A stretch of DNA of 36,530 bases. Source: an uncultured Gammaproteobacteria bacterium. GTDB lineage: Bacteria; Pseudomonadota; Gammaproteobacteria; Arenicellales; CAJQKF01. Shown here piece by piece: positions 1 through 9,296 of the stretch (the stretch's first letter is position 1; every line of letters starts with the position of its first letter). Location of the stretch: positions 1 to 36,530 of the forward strand of contig CAJQKF010000048.1 of assembly GCA_905478855.1 (NCBI GenBank), written 5' to 3'. The notes under the pieces were generated by a model. It was not told the DNA's origin and did not search any database. It saw only the letters and a program-made list of their open reading frames with translations. A program made the position numbers and the translations under genes.

Positions 1-56
1 AACTCAACACATTAGCATCGAGAAAACAAATGCATTACCATAACCGAGCACAAAAC

Positions 57-314
57 CTAAACCCGATGGACTGAACCGTCTCTTAAATTAGGCAACCAAA
101 AGTCCATATTTATCTGGCGACGTACAGCGGATGGCATTGTTGTCGCAACGTGATAGCCTGTGGCTGCACCTAATGCAAATGCAACCGTTTTAGGATGCGG
201 TGTATGTACAAGATGGATTTCTGAATCGTATTTTTGAGCGATATCGCAGGCATGACGAAGTGCAGAAATGGATGGTTCTGACCCATCAATACCAACAACA
301 ATATTTTTGAACAT
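57..314 (-). pseudogene. Truncated universal stress protein (UspA family)
   Basis: The first ~61 residues are a good UspA N-terminus: MFKNIVVGIDGSEPS (beta strand 1 with the conserved Asp and the Ser-rich loop), then the ALRHACDIAQKY helix and the strand IHLVHTP. After ...TTMPS (about residue 62) the sequence stops resembling the family and ends at residue 85, whereas Usp domains are normally 140-150 residues and need the C-terminal G-x2-G-x9-G(S/T) nucleotide loop, which is absent. The break lies near position 130. Between there and the stop lies an inverted repeat, ATGGACT (66-72) and AGTCCAT (101-107). Inference: a rearrangement or insertion removed the 3' half, leaving a probably non-functional gene. 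An Anr/FNR-like box lies upstream. Confidence 0.7.
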
Positions 315-370
315 AACTAAAGTACTCCTTCACGTTTCTAACCAATATTCAGCTTATCAGGATGGCAATA

Positions 371-423
371 ACTACGCTTTAGTCTAAGTCAAGTTAAACT
401 ACGCCTTGATTTAAGTCAAGTTA
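371..423. repeat. Two imperfect 26-bp tandem repeats upstream of the usp remnant
   Basis: The units at 371-396 and 398-423 begin ACTACGC and end TAAGTCAAGTTA, with four mismatches and a 27-bp period. Each carries a palindrome-like core; the second contains the better Anr/FNR match. They lie in the 298-bp gap between the usp remnant and the deacetylase-like gene. No other gene is visible in that gap. Confidence 0.6.
406..419 (-). promoter_or_regulatory. Anr/FNR-like binding site
   Basis: TTGATTTAAGTCAA matches the FNR/Anr consensus TTGAT-N4-ATCAA except for one base (GTCAA). Its centre is ~98 bp upstream of the usp start on the minus strand. Usp genes are commonly Anr/FNR-activated under low oxygen, so control of the usp remnant's original promoter is a reasonable inference. 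A weaker related sequence lies in the adjacent repeat unit at about 380-392. Confidence 0.5.
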
Positions 424-615
424 GTTCTATATCGAAGCTTGTAAGAAGCTGCCATCAACATGTGTTGCTGAATAGCGATCAAGGTACTGCCACATTCCTC
501 TTTTCTCCCATAAAGGTGGCGGTCCAATAGTTTTGTCAGATAAAGTTTGCATGCTGAGTATTATGATTATCTATGCTAATGTCTGAAAAAGATGGTTTAA
601 AATTTTAACAGTTTG

Positions 616-1737
616 ATGAATATAATGAGCAAAAAAACGGCTTTCGTTTGGAATGAAAAATGTTTTTGGCATTCTGGTGGAAATTATGCACAACTTGCTC
701 CTGTTGGAGGGTTCGTACAACCAATGGTTGCCGGTGGTTTACCAGAAGCGCCTGAGACAAAACGACGACTAAAAAACTTAATGGATGTTACAGGCTTATC
801 AAATGAACTTGATTTGATGAGCGGTGAACTCGCGACGGTAGAGGATATTTTACGCGTACACCCCCAACACTATATTGATAAGTTCAAGTCCTTATCTAAT
901 ATTGGAGGAGGTGAAATTGGGTTACGAACACCGTTCGGTCCGGGTTCTTTCGAAATAGCAGCGCTGTCGGCGGGTTTAGTAAGCAAAGCAATTGAAGTTG
1001 TTTTGCGTGGTGAGGCTCGAAACGCATATGCGCTGTCTCGTCCACCAGGTCATCATTGTCTTCCAGATTGGCCTAATGGATTTTGTTTATTAGCAAATAT
1101 TGCTATTGCTATCGAAAGTGCTCGAGAAAAAGGATTGGCGAAAAAGTTTGCTGTTGTTGATTGGGACGTTCATCATGGAAATGGTACTGAAGCTATTTTC
1201 TTTGATCGTGATGATGTACTAACAATCTCTATTCATCAAGATCGCTGCTACCCATATGATACGGGGATGACGGGGGTTGCAGGTGAGGGTGATGGCAGGG
1301 GATATAATATGAATATACCGCTACCACCTGGATGTGGTCATAAAGCGTATATGCAAGTTATTAAACAGCTCGTAATTCCCAAGCTTAAAAGGTTTGACGC
1401 CGACGTTGTGATAATAGCCTGTGGTTTTGATGCTTCAGCTGTTGACCCACTGGCACGCATGATGTGTTCTGCTGAGACCTATCGATTGATGACTCGCCAG
1501 ATCATGAACGCGACTGATGGACGAATGGTTGCAGCCCATGAAGGAGGGTACTCCGAACTTCATGTGCCTTTCTGTGGACATGCAATGCTCGAGGAAATGT
1601 GCGGATCCAACTTACATGCCGAGGATCCTCTTCACAACCGCATAGCGAGTCAGCAACCCGATGCTTATGCCGACGCCTTCCATAGTGAAGTAATTAATCG
1701 TATAGAGCAGGAGCTAAAGGATAATGCTGTTTTGTAA
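616..1737 (+). CDS. Class II histone deacetylase-like amidohydrolase
   Basis: A ~373-residue protein of the arginase/deacetylase fold, full length for bacterial HDAC-like amidohydrolases. Counting from a TTG at 613, the hallmarks are SRPPGHH (143-148, the active-site His pair), VDWDVHHGNGT (182-192, zinc ligands Asp185 and His187), ACGFDAS (zinc ligand Asp273) and HEGGYS (catalytic Tyr313). All zinc and catalytic residues are present, so it should be an active Zn-dependent deacetylase. Bacterial members act on acetylated lysines, acetylpolyamines or other acylamides; the true substrate cannot be read from sequence. TTG 613, ATG 616 and ATG 625 are all possible starts and none has a strong ribosome site; ATG 616 is chosen. 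It appears monocistronic. Acetylpolyamine amidohydrolase is the main alternative. Confidence 0.9.
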   Translation: MNIMSKKTAFVWNEKCFWHSGGNYAQLAPVGGFVQPMVAGGLPEAPETKRRLKNLMDVTGLSNELDLMSGELATVEDILRVHPQHYIDKFKSLSNIGGGEIGLRTPFGPGSFEIAALSAGLVSKAIEVVLRGEARNAYALSRPPGHHCLPDWPNGFCLLANIAIAIESAREKGLAKKFAVVDWDVHHGNGTEAIFFDRDDVLTISIHQDRCYPYDTGMTGVAGEGDGRGYNMNIPLPPGCGHKAYMQVIKQLVIPKLKRFDADVVIIACGFDASAVDPLARMMCSAETYRLMTRQIMNATDGRMVAAHEGGYSELHVPFCGHAMLEEMCGSNLHAEDPLHNRIASQQPDAYADAFHSEVINRIEQELKDNAVL

Positions 1738-1922
1738 GAATAATTAGGGGAAAAGGACTGACAAGAATTTACTTGTTTTCTCCCTGAAAGAGGGCATTAC
1801 CTTTATAATCTGCGAGCTCCAATTCAATCAAATAAATGCGTTGACTGATAAAGATAATAATTTCGATTTATGAAAATTATTTTCATAGTTACTTTTGCTC
1901 TAACAAAAAAATAATCCATTTA

Positions 1923-3911
1923 ATGACATTAAAATATCGTCCAGAAATCGATGGACTTCGCGCTTTAGCGGTAGTCTCGGTGATTTTTTATCATGCGGAA
2001 TTGATTTTACTAGGCGGTGTTAACCCATTTCGGGGTGGATTCATCGGCGTTGATGTTTTCTTTGTTATATCCGGTTATTTGATAACCCTAATTATCCTTA
2101 AAGAAATCAGCACAAATTGCTTTAGTTTTGTTAATTTTTACGAACGTCGGGCAAGGCGCATCTTGCCTGCCTTACTAATCGTGATTACGGCATCAGTGCC
2201 ATTTGCATGGTTGTTCATGCTACCCAAGGCGCTTAAGGAATACGCTGGGTCAGTGCTCTCATCGCTATTCTTTGGATCAAATATTTGGTTCTTTCAGCAG
2301 GACGGCTACACCACTGAAGCAAGTGCATTAAAACCTTTTTTGCATACTTGGTCATTATCAATCGAAGAACAGTTTTACATGCTCTTCCCAATTGTTCTTA
2401 TCCTTTTGTGGAAGTTTTGTCGAACATACCTAACCGGTGTATTAATAGTAGGCCTTCTAGCTTCTTTACAACTAGCTCATTTCATTAGCGCAGATTATCA
2501 AAATGCAGCTTTTTTTCTTCTTCCAACAAGAGGTTGGGAGCTTTTGGCAGGCGCCATTCTGGCCAAACTAGAACTGTCTAAAGGTCGAATAAGCCGGCCA
2601 GCCCTTGATATAGCGGCACCATTATTAGGTTTGTTGTTAATTTGTTATTCCATTGCCTTTTATGATGATCAAATTAAGCATCCCTCTTGGGTCACAGTGC
2701 CGCCTATAGTTGGCACAATGTTACTTATCTGGTTTTGCAAAAAAGGCGAATTCATAACTGATATTCTAAGTAGCAAACCCTTTGTTGCAATAGGCCTTAT
2801 TTCTTACAGCTTATACCTTTGGCATTTTCCCATACTGGCTTTTGCACGTATTAACGAAATCGGTACAACAGACTACGCTCAATGGTGGCATATATTTTTA
2901 GCTTTTTTTCTTGCCTACATCACTTATCGCTTTATTGAACAACCAACCAGAAATAAAAAATTAATTAGCACAAAACCGTTCTTAAGTATCATTTTGCTTA
3001 CTACAATAATGCTAGTTGCTATTTTCAGTTACTTCTATAAAACTGAGGGTGCCAAGTTTAGGCTTAGTGAATATGAGTCACTGTTTGAGACGGGTGAGCT
3101 AAATTTACCTATAGAAGGAAAATACTGCTTTAGGCCAACACCTAAACTTGGTGAGCACTGCCAATTTATAACACCCAATGCCGTAGGTACAATTATTGGT
3201 ATTGGTGATAGTCATTTAGAAGTTCTTTCTCGGTCTTTATATGATTTAGCAAAAGAATATAATATGAACTATATCCAATTTCCTGACTGCGTATGGATAT
3301 TGAATACCGATGAGCTAAGACACGATGGTGAAAGGAGGCGAAATAGTTGTTCTGAGGCTCAACTCAAAGAACTATCTACATTAGAACCGGCCATTGTTGT
3401 TAATTCACAAAGAATTACCTATAGACTGGTTGATTTCATTCAAAGTGGTGTATTTAAAGGCAAAAAAACTTATCAGCCTCTTCCTATTAACGACAAAGTT
3501 CAAACAATAGAGCAAGCTGTTACGTTTAGTAATAAAGAAATACTTGCGTTAGGTCATACTTTAGTACAAATTTTTCCTACCCCAGAAAACGATTTTTCTG
3601 TTCCTAAAAAATATAAGCAATTATTAACTGGTACAAACCCGCTAGATTATAAAAAAACCATTAGCAATGCCGATATTGGCACCTCCTACGCGGCTTATAA
3701 AGAAAGGCACAAAAACATATTTGAAGCTTTAGAATCGATAGAAGAACCAAAGTACATAAAAATATATCCGGATAAGTTATTTTGTTCTGAAAAAACAAAT
3801 AAGTGTAAAACGGATCTAAATTCAAATTTACTATATATGGACACTGATCATTTATCAAAATATGCTGCTGATTTGGTTGTCACCGAACTCGAAAAAAAGC
3901 TGTTTGATTAG
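1923..3911 (+). CDS. OafA/YrhL-type membrane acyltransferase with C-terminal SGNH domain
   Basis: 662 residues. The N-terminal ~370 residues form an acyltransferase-3 membrane domain: RPEIDGLRALAVVSVIFYH (Arg13 and His24 are the usual conserved residues), GGFIGVDVFFVISGYLIT, FYERRARRILPA and about ten hydrophobic helices. The C-terminal ~280 residues form a periplasmic SGNH-hydrolase-like domain with GIGDSH (Ser430 nucleophile) and near the end DTDHLS (Asp642, His643). This OafA-like architecture O-acetylates surface polysaccharide: the membrane domain passes acetyl across the membrane and the SGNH domain transfers it. ATG 1923 follows an AT-rich leader without a clear ribosome site. No polysaccharide operon is adjacent, although glycosyltransferases lie at 7-9 kb and 19-26 kb. 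Confidence 0.93.
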   Translation: MTLKYRPEIDGLRALAVVSVIFYHAELILLGGVNPFRGGFIGVDVFFVISGYLITLIILKEISTNCFSFVNFYERRARRILPALLIVITASVPFAWLFMLPKALKEYAGSVLSSLFFGSNIWFFQQDGYTTEASALKPFLHTWSLSIEEQFYMLFPIVLILLWKFCRTYLTGVLIVGLLASLQLAHFISADYQNAAFFLLPTRGWELLAGAILAKLELSKGRISRPALDIAAPLLGLLLICYSIAFYDDQIKHPSWVTVPPIVGTMLLIWFCKKGEFITDILSSKPFVAIGLISYSLYLWHFPILAFARINEIGTTDYAQWWHIFLAFFLAYITYRFIEQPTRNKKLISTKPFLSIILLTTIMLVAIFSYFYKTEGAKFRLSEYESLFETGELNLPIEGKYCFRPTPKLGEHCQFITPNAVGTIIGIGDSHLEVLSRSLYDLAKEYNMNYIQFPDCVWILNTDELRHDGERRRNSCSEAQLKELSTLEPAIVVNSQRITYRLVDFIQSGVFKGKKTYQPLPINDKVQTIEQAVTFSNKEILALGHTLVQIFPTPENDFSVPKKYKQLLTGTNPLDYKKTISNADIGTSYAAYKERHKNIFEALESIEEPKYIKIYPDKLFCSEKTNKCKTDLNSNLLYMDTDHLSKYAADLVVTELEKKLFD

Positions 3912-4360
3912 AACTTACTGGTACAAATAGCATTGCTGAATGAAAAACTCGTAGAGTCGGAGATAGTTAAATTTTATTATCGGAGTTTTAAGCTCGTGTC
4001 TTCTAGTAATGAAACCGGATAATTGCTTCAGAATCAAGATCAGATGAGTACGTTTTAGAAGTTATCGGTTTAGATGCGCTACTTCAATGCTTTTCATTCA
4101 ATGTCTTGCAGATAAAATCTACACAATAGGCGGTTACGGAAGAACATAATTTTTAAATTGTAATCGGTTGATTTACCTCGATGAGTTAATGGTAAATTTG
4201 AGGAACGACTTGGATATTTTTCACAATAAATTTATGCCAGAAGCAGTAGTGTGGTGGGGCTGGTGTAAATACATATCAGGGAGAAATTCGCGACGCGTTC
4301 CTGTGCTCAGCTATACCGAGTTAAACAAATTATAAATATTTTTATATCAGAGATAACAGA
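3912..4360. other. 449-bp intergenic region; one short open frame
   Basis: There is no recognisable gene. The only protein-like frame is 4189-4335 (48 codons from ATG, open upstream to a TTG at 4168), ending 25 bp before the next gene. It is Trp-rich in the middle (VVWWGWCKY) and matches nothing I recognise. It has no convincing ribosome site, so I do not call it as a gene. Confidence 0.4.
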
Positions 4361-5359
4361 ATGCCATACGTTACAGTTGAGAAAATAGGTAAGGCTGGCG
4401 TTATTGGCCTGAATCGACCGAAGGCGCGGAATGCGCTTAATTTAGATATGATCGAGACGATCGCATCGGCTCTGGATGCTTTTGAAAAAGACCCAGCGGT
4501 TGAGTTGGTGATCATGCGATCTAACGATGAAAGAGCATTTTGTGCGGGTGGTGATATGCGTCGTATCCGAGCGCTATGCCTTGCGGGTTTTTACGAAGAG
4601 GCGGAACAATTTTTTCTTACAGAATACGCGTTGAATTTGAAAATTGCATCATATTCCAAGCCTTATGTTTCGTTGATTGATGGTGTTTGTATGGGTGGCG
4701 GTTTAGGTCTTTCAATTCATGGCAGATATCGTGTTACTAGCGAACGGGTGGTATTCGCGATGCCTGAAACAGCAATCGGATTTTTTCCAGATGTTGGAGG
4801 AAGCTATTTTTTACCGCGCATGCCTTTTTATTCGGGTTATTGCATGGGATTGACTGGTGCCCGTGTCACCGGGCTCGATTGTTTTACGCTAGGACTCTCA
4901 ACCCATTTTGTCGTGTCTGAATCACAGCAACTACTCTTTGAGGCGTTGTGTGATCTGCGGGAGCCGTTGGAACACATATTGAATGCTCATTGTTCTGTTG
5001 GCACAGATCTATTTAGCACAGTAAGCCTAGCAGTAATGAAAGAAGCTTTCTCGCAATCAACCTTGCACAGCATTGATCAAGAACTTTCTAAACTGCAGTA
5101 TGCCGAAGCGCGAACGGCTCAAGAGTCATTGCGTTCATCTTCACCTAGAAGTCTTCAAGAAACACTCTCACTTTTACAAGACGGGAGATCGTCATACCTT
5201 GAAGCTTGCCTAAAACGCGAATTCAAAGCGGCGCAGAGGGCAATCCGTCATCCTGACCTTGTCGAAGGCGTGCGCGCCGTGCTTGTCGACAAGGACCATG
5301 TGCCGATCTGGGGATCAGAGGTTGAGCCGATTAACTGGGCAGTGATTGGAACAGCCTAA
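4361..5359 (+). CDS. 3-hydroxyisobutyryl-CoA hydrolase-like protein (crotonase superfamily)
   Basis: 332 residues, crotonase fold. GLNRPKARNALNLDM (16-30), FCAGGD (60-65, oxyanion hole), GVCMGGGLG (108-116, second oxyanion strand) and MPETAIGFFPDVGGSY (134-149, with Glu136 and Asp144) follow the pattern of the ECH_2/3-hydroxyisobutyryl-CoA hydrolase branch rather than classical enoyl-CoA hydratase, which is ~260 residues. The family hydrolyses 3-hydroxyisobutyryl-CoA in valine degradation, releasing the acid from a toxic intermediate. Other valine-pathway genes (acyl-CoA dehydrogenase, mmsA, mmsB) are not in the window, so the call rests on motifs and length. Just downstream, AAGGAG and an ATG at 5375 open a 23-codon frame that I regard as chance or a decayed next gene. 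Confidence 0.82.
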   Translation: MPYVTVEKIGKAGVIGLNRPKARNALNLDMIETIASALDAFEKDPAVELVIMRSNDERAFCAGGDMRRIRALCLAGFYEEAEQFFLTEYALNLKIASYSKPYVSLIDGVCMGGGLGLSIHGRYRVTSERVVFAMPETAIGFFPDVGGSYFLPRMPFYSGYCMGLTGARVTGLDCFTLGLSTHFVVSESQQLLFEALCDLREPLEHILNAHCSVGTDLFSTVSLAVMKEAFSQSTLHSIDQELSKLQYAEARTAQESLRSSSPRSLQETLSLLQDGRSSYLEACLKREFKAAQRAIRHPDLVEGVRAVLVDKDHVPIWGSEVEPINWAVIGTA

Positions 5360-5602
5360 GGAGTTTCTGCGACAATGTCGAAACACATGAGTAGCAGTGG
5401 AGCTGCGACAAATGGGAAACAATCCTGTCATCAACTTGTGCATTAAGTGAACTGCATTTTTCGTTTTTTATTTGATTACTACATGCTGATAGAAAATTAA
5501 CTTGCTAATACCTCAGTAAGATATTGAGTAGCGAAATTTTGTAGATCTAAGTACACTCAAACTGAGACTGGGTTTATATAGTATTGTCGCGGAAAATTGA
5601 AC

Positions 5603-6619
5603 ATGGGATTATTCGAACGTTATCTTTCATTATGGGTGGCATTATGTATCACTACCGGTTTGATATTCGGAAATCTTTTCCCTGGGGTTTTTCAGTTTTT
5701 TGCAGGTATTGAAATTTCTCATGTGAATATTCCAGTGGCGATTTTTATTTGGGTGATGATCTACCCAATGATGACGCAAGTGGATTTTTCATCAATCCGG
5801 GATATAGGTAAAAAACCAAAAGGTTTAGCACTCACTATTATTGTGAATTGGTTGATTAAGCCATTCACCATGGCGGCATTGGGATGGTTGTTTTTTCGGG
5901 TTATATTTGCTGATCTTGTCGCACCGGAAACAGCAACCGAGTACATTGCCGGGATGATATTGTTGGGTGTGGCACCCTGCACAGCTATGGTGTTTGTGTG
6001 GAGCCAACTGACTAACGGGGATGCTAATTACACGTTGGTTCAAGTTTCGGTTAATGACATTATTATGATATTCGCGTTTGCGCCTATTGCGGCTTTTCTG
6101 CTGGGTGTTAGTGATGTCACCGTGCCGTGGAATACCTTATTACTATCAGTCGTGCTTTATGTTTTGGTGCCACTAATTGCCGGGTATTTCACGCGTAAAG
6201 CACTTGATGAGGCGGATAATCATGAACGTTTAGAACGTTTTTTACAGATTTTAAAACCGATATCCATTACAGGATTGTTGGCAACAGTGGTTTTACTTTT
6301 TGGATTTCAGGCACAAACAATATTAGCAAACCCGATAGCCATAGTATTGATTGCAATACCGTTATTGATACAAACCTACGGTATTTTTGCCATTGCGTAC
6401 GGTGCCGCTAAATCGCTAAAGCTGCCGCATAATATTGCTGCTCCTGCATGTATGATTGCTACATCCAATTTTTTTGAGCTAGCAGTTGCTGTAGCTATAT
6501 CCATATTTGGCCTTCATTCCGGTGCCGCATTGGCGACTGTTGTCGGGGTCTTGGTTGAAGTACCCGTGATGTTGTCACTTGTTGCATTTACGAATCGAAC
6601 GCGTAAATATTTTCCATGA
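5603..6619 (+). CDS. ACR3-family arsenite efflux transporter
   Basis: About 338 residues with roughly ten hydrophobic helices, the size and topology of ACR3 permeases. Family motifs are [14 protein letters not shown] in helix 2, [14 protein letters not shown], and [19 protein letters not shown], which holds the conserved Cys implicated in arsenite transport. ACR3 proteins export As(III) (some Sb(III)) from the cytoplasm using the proton gradient. A frame opens at TTG 5597, but ATG 5603 is the likelier start, with GGAA at 5591. ArsR, ArsC or ArsH partners are usual, but none is visible in the 237 bp upstream or the 411 bp downstream, so this is an isolated copy. Confidence 0.9.
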   Translation: MGLFERYLSLWVALCITTGLIFGNLFPGVFQFFAGIEISHVNIPVAIFIWVMIYPMMTQVDFSSIRDIGKKPKGLALTIIVNWLIKPFTMAALGWLFFRVIFADLVAPETATEYIAGMILLGVAPCTAMVFVWSQLTNGDANYTLVQVSVNDIIMIFAFAPIAAFLLGVSDVTVPWNTLLLSVVLYVLVPLIAGYFTRKALDEADNHERLERFLQILKPISITGLLATVVLLFGFQAQTILANPIAIVLIAIPLLIQTYGIFAIAYGAAKSLKLPHNIAAPACMIATSNFFELAVAVAISIFGLHSGAALATVVGVLVEVPVMLSLVAFTNRTRKYFP

Positions 6620-7030
6620 AACTAAACCTAGGGAATAGAGGATTGCTACACGATATAACGACATAGCTTTACTTTGATCATCCTTATGAAGTTGCTTCGG
6701 ATAGTTTTCTAATAACCCGTCACTTAAAGAAAATACATAGACTTGTTACTCTGTTACAGAAAAGCGGTATTCTGAATTGTACCGTTGCTAAAGGACATAA
6801 CTTCGAAGAATTGATTATTTTGTAATAAGCGATTTCTCGGAAAACACTCAAAACCAAACGATATTTGAACTTAGCCTAGATCCATGCTACTTTTCCTCAG
6901 GAATTTTTGAGTCATTCTCCCAAATGTATTTTCGAATATTTTCATATTAGATGCGTTAATTTTCACTGTGTTAGCGTGTAATCCTGCTCAACGACGTTGA
7001 CTTTTTGTAGTTAAATTCGAACCCATATCG
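6620..7030. other. 411-bp intergenic region with an open frame lacking a start codon
   Basis: Between the ACR3 gene and the methyltransferase there is no complete gene. A frame of about 51 codons ending in TAA near 6825 (begins about LYFDHPYEVASDS, ends GHNFEELIIL) is open and amphipathic, but has a stop just upstream and no ATG or GTG. It could be the 3' remnant of a small regulator gene next to the arsenite exporter; I cannot assign a family. Confidence 0.35.
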
Positions 7031-7759
7031 ATGTTAAAAAACACTATTAAGCAATGTTATTACTGGCTAATTAACTCGCCGCCGTATTTGCTGTTTGTTA
7101 GAGGGTCAAAGTTGCTTTCCCGAAAGGGTATCTATCCGTATATTGACCAGCAATTCAGTGAAATAAAGCCGTCGAGTAATGTGCTCAATGTTGGTGCTGG
7201 TGGGCGGGTGAATGACATGCTCAATGACTATGCTAATAAAAACGGCTTTACCGTGGTTAGTCAGGATATTGATGAAAAAAGGAATCCGGATATTCTCGGG
7301 GATATCTGCACCTTGCCACTGGAACCAGAGACCTATGACGTTATTTCTATTTGCGAGGTGCTGGAACATCTTCACTCTCCCCACCTTGCCATTGAGAATA
7401 TGTTTTGCGCACTAAAACCAGAGGGAAAAATAATTATCACAGTGCCCTTTATTTTCCCCATGCATGAGCGTCCTTTTGACTATTATCGTTATACGAAATA
7501 CGGTCTCGAACATCTATTGTCTAATTTTGAGGAAGTAAAAATTAAAGAACGTAATTCCTGGGGAGAAACCATTAACGTTTTGTTTGTTCGCCATATTATG
7601 AATGATAATGTCAGTTCAAAACTCGCTGCCCCAGCGCTGGTCACGCTCGGACTTGTGATGGCGCCGTTGTTTTGGCTTATGAGCAAGTTAATTCGTTCCG
7701 ACTACATTACAACTGGGTATTTGGTTAGCGCACGAAAAGCAAGTCATAGCACGACATAG
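7031..7759 (+). CDS. SAM-dependent class I methyltransferase
   Basis: 242 residues. Motif I is SNVLNVGAGGRVND (49-62), followed by an acidic strand end VVSQDID (75-81), GDICTLP (90-96, adenine-side Asp) and TYDVISICEVLEHL (101-114, post-motif region with the Glu-His pair of the Methyltransf_11 group). A C-terminal hydrophobic segment around residues 200-220 suggests membrane association. It sits 8 bp before a GT4 glycosyltransferase on the same strand, implying one transcript. Such methyltransferases in glycan loci often methylate sugars or lipid-linked intermediates, but the substrate is unknown. Confidence 0.85.
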   Translation: MLKNTIKQCYYWLINSPPYLLFVRGSKLLSRKGIYPYIDQQFSEIKPSSNVLNVGAGGRVNDMLNDYANKNGFTVVSQDIDEKRNPDILGDICTLPLEPETYDVISICEVLEHLHSPHLAIENMFCALKPEGKIIITVPFIFPMHERPFDYYRYTKYGLEHLLSNFEEVKIKERNSWGETINVLFVRHIMNDNVSSKLAAPALVTLGLVMAPLFWLMSKLIRSDYITTGYLVSARKASHSTT

Positions 7760-7767
7760 CGAGCTCC

Positions 7768-8895
7768 ATGAAAACGCTCACAATCGCGGTTTGTTCCGCC
7801 ATGGAACCCGGGACTAGCTGGGCCCATGGGATTAACACCATTAAAATGGCAGATGGTTTCGCCAAGGCAGGTCATAAGGTTCATTTAGTTACGCGACCGG
7901 GACTTAACGGTATGACTTCGATGCTTGATCTTGCGCGTTATTACGGTATTAGCGCAAGCATCACTTGGCACCCTCTTTTTGTACCTACTTTGGGGTTTTC
8001 TTTCCAATACTTCGAACGGTGGTTTGCAAAAAAGGCATCACGCGTTATCAGCAAATTGAATCCAGACTTTCTTTATGCCAGAAATTACTGGTGCCCGGTG
8101 GATTGTGCTAAAAATGGTATCGCTTCTGTGGCGGAAAGCCATGCATCTGTTGGTACGACTCACGATAATTTCATGTACATGATCTCAGGTCAAAAATACT
8201 CTTGTTTTAAAGGTATTGTCACTATTGCGAATAGTTTGAAAGATTACTATCAATCATGCGGAATAGATGCGGACAAAGTATTAGTGTTACCCGATTCGGT
8301 AGATTTGGAGATGTTTTCCCCAGACACGCAAGTTCCATCGCCCTATCCAGAATCCGAATCAAAGAAGCCCATTGTGCTTTATTCTGGACATTTGTATGAC
8401 TATAAAGGCATACCTACCGTACTTGAAGCCGCTAAAAAACTTACCGAATTCCAGTTTTATTTACTGGGTGGCTGGGACGAAGACATTGAGCGGCACCGAA
8501 AATTCACCATTGATAAGCAGATTGACAATGTGACTTTTCTCGGTTTAAAAACCTATTCAGATGTGCCGCCTTATCTTTGGCATGCTGATTTGTTACTTTT
8601 GCCACCATCGCTTAATCATCCAAGCGCCCAATGGACCAGTCCGGTTAAGCTTGGGGAATATATGGCGTCAAAAACGCCCATCATCGCAAGCGACATTCCC
8701 GCACTCAAGCATTGGGTTGATGAATCACATGTTGAGTTTTTTCAGGCAGATAACAGTGATTCACTGGCTTCAAGTATTCGGTCTTTATTCTATGACAAAC
8801 GAAAAATGCTCGATATCAGCGATAATGCGTTTAATTTCTCGAAAACGCTGACTTATACGTCCAGAGCTCAGAAAATCCTTGAGTATTTCAACTGA
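7768..8895 (+). CDS. GT4-family glycosyltransferase (group 1)
   Basis: 375 residues with the two-Rossmann GT-B organisation. The N-terminal half reads GTSWAHGINTIKMADGFAKAGHKVHLVT, typical of the acceptor domain. The C-terminal half has VLYSGHLYDYKGI (donor-domain strand with K) and LLPPSLNHPSAQWTSPVKLGEYMASKTPI, the E-x7-E-like donor-binding region with PVKLGEYMA. Family function is transfer of a sugar from a nucleotide donor to a glycan or lipid acceptor in the cytoplasm. The ATG lies 8 bp after the methyltransferase stop, so co-translation is likely. No flippase, polymerase or priming transferase accompanies the pair, so the product cannot be guessed. Confidence 0.88.
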   Translation: MKTLTIAVCSAMEPGTSWAHGINTIKMADGFAKAGHKVHLVTRPGLNGMTSMLDLARYYGISASITWHPLFVPTLGFSFQYFERWFAKKASRVISKLNPDFLYARNYWCPVDCAKNGIASVAESHASVGTTHDNFMYMISGQKYSCFKGIVTIANSLKDYYQSCGIDADKVLVLPDSVDLEMFSPDTQVPSPYPESESKKPIVLYSGHLYDYKGIPTVLEAAKKLTEFQFYLLGGWDEDIERHRKFTIDKQIDNVTFLGLKTYSDVPPYLWHADLLLLPPSLNHPSAQWTSPVKLGEYMASKTPIIASDIPALKHWVDESHVEFFQADNSDSLASSIRSLFYDKRKMLDISDNAFNFSKTLTYTSRAQKILEYFN

Positions 8896-8920
8896 ATATA
8901 GTGTGTTCTGAATACTTCAC

Positions 8921-9285
<365 letters not shown>

Positions 9286-9296
9286 GGGTGAATAGA

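Noticed and set aside
1740..1795. Terminator after the deacetylase gene (AGGGGAAAA paired with TTTTCTCCCT)
   Set aside because: The arms mismatch and no U run follows.
5375..5446. 23-codon frame after the crotonase-like gene (MSKHMSSSG...)
   Set aside because: A ribosome-like AAGGAG exists, but the peptide is short, low-complexity and without family resemblance.
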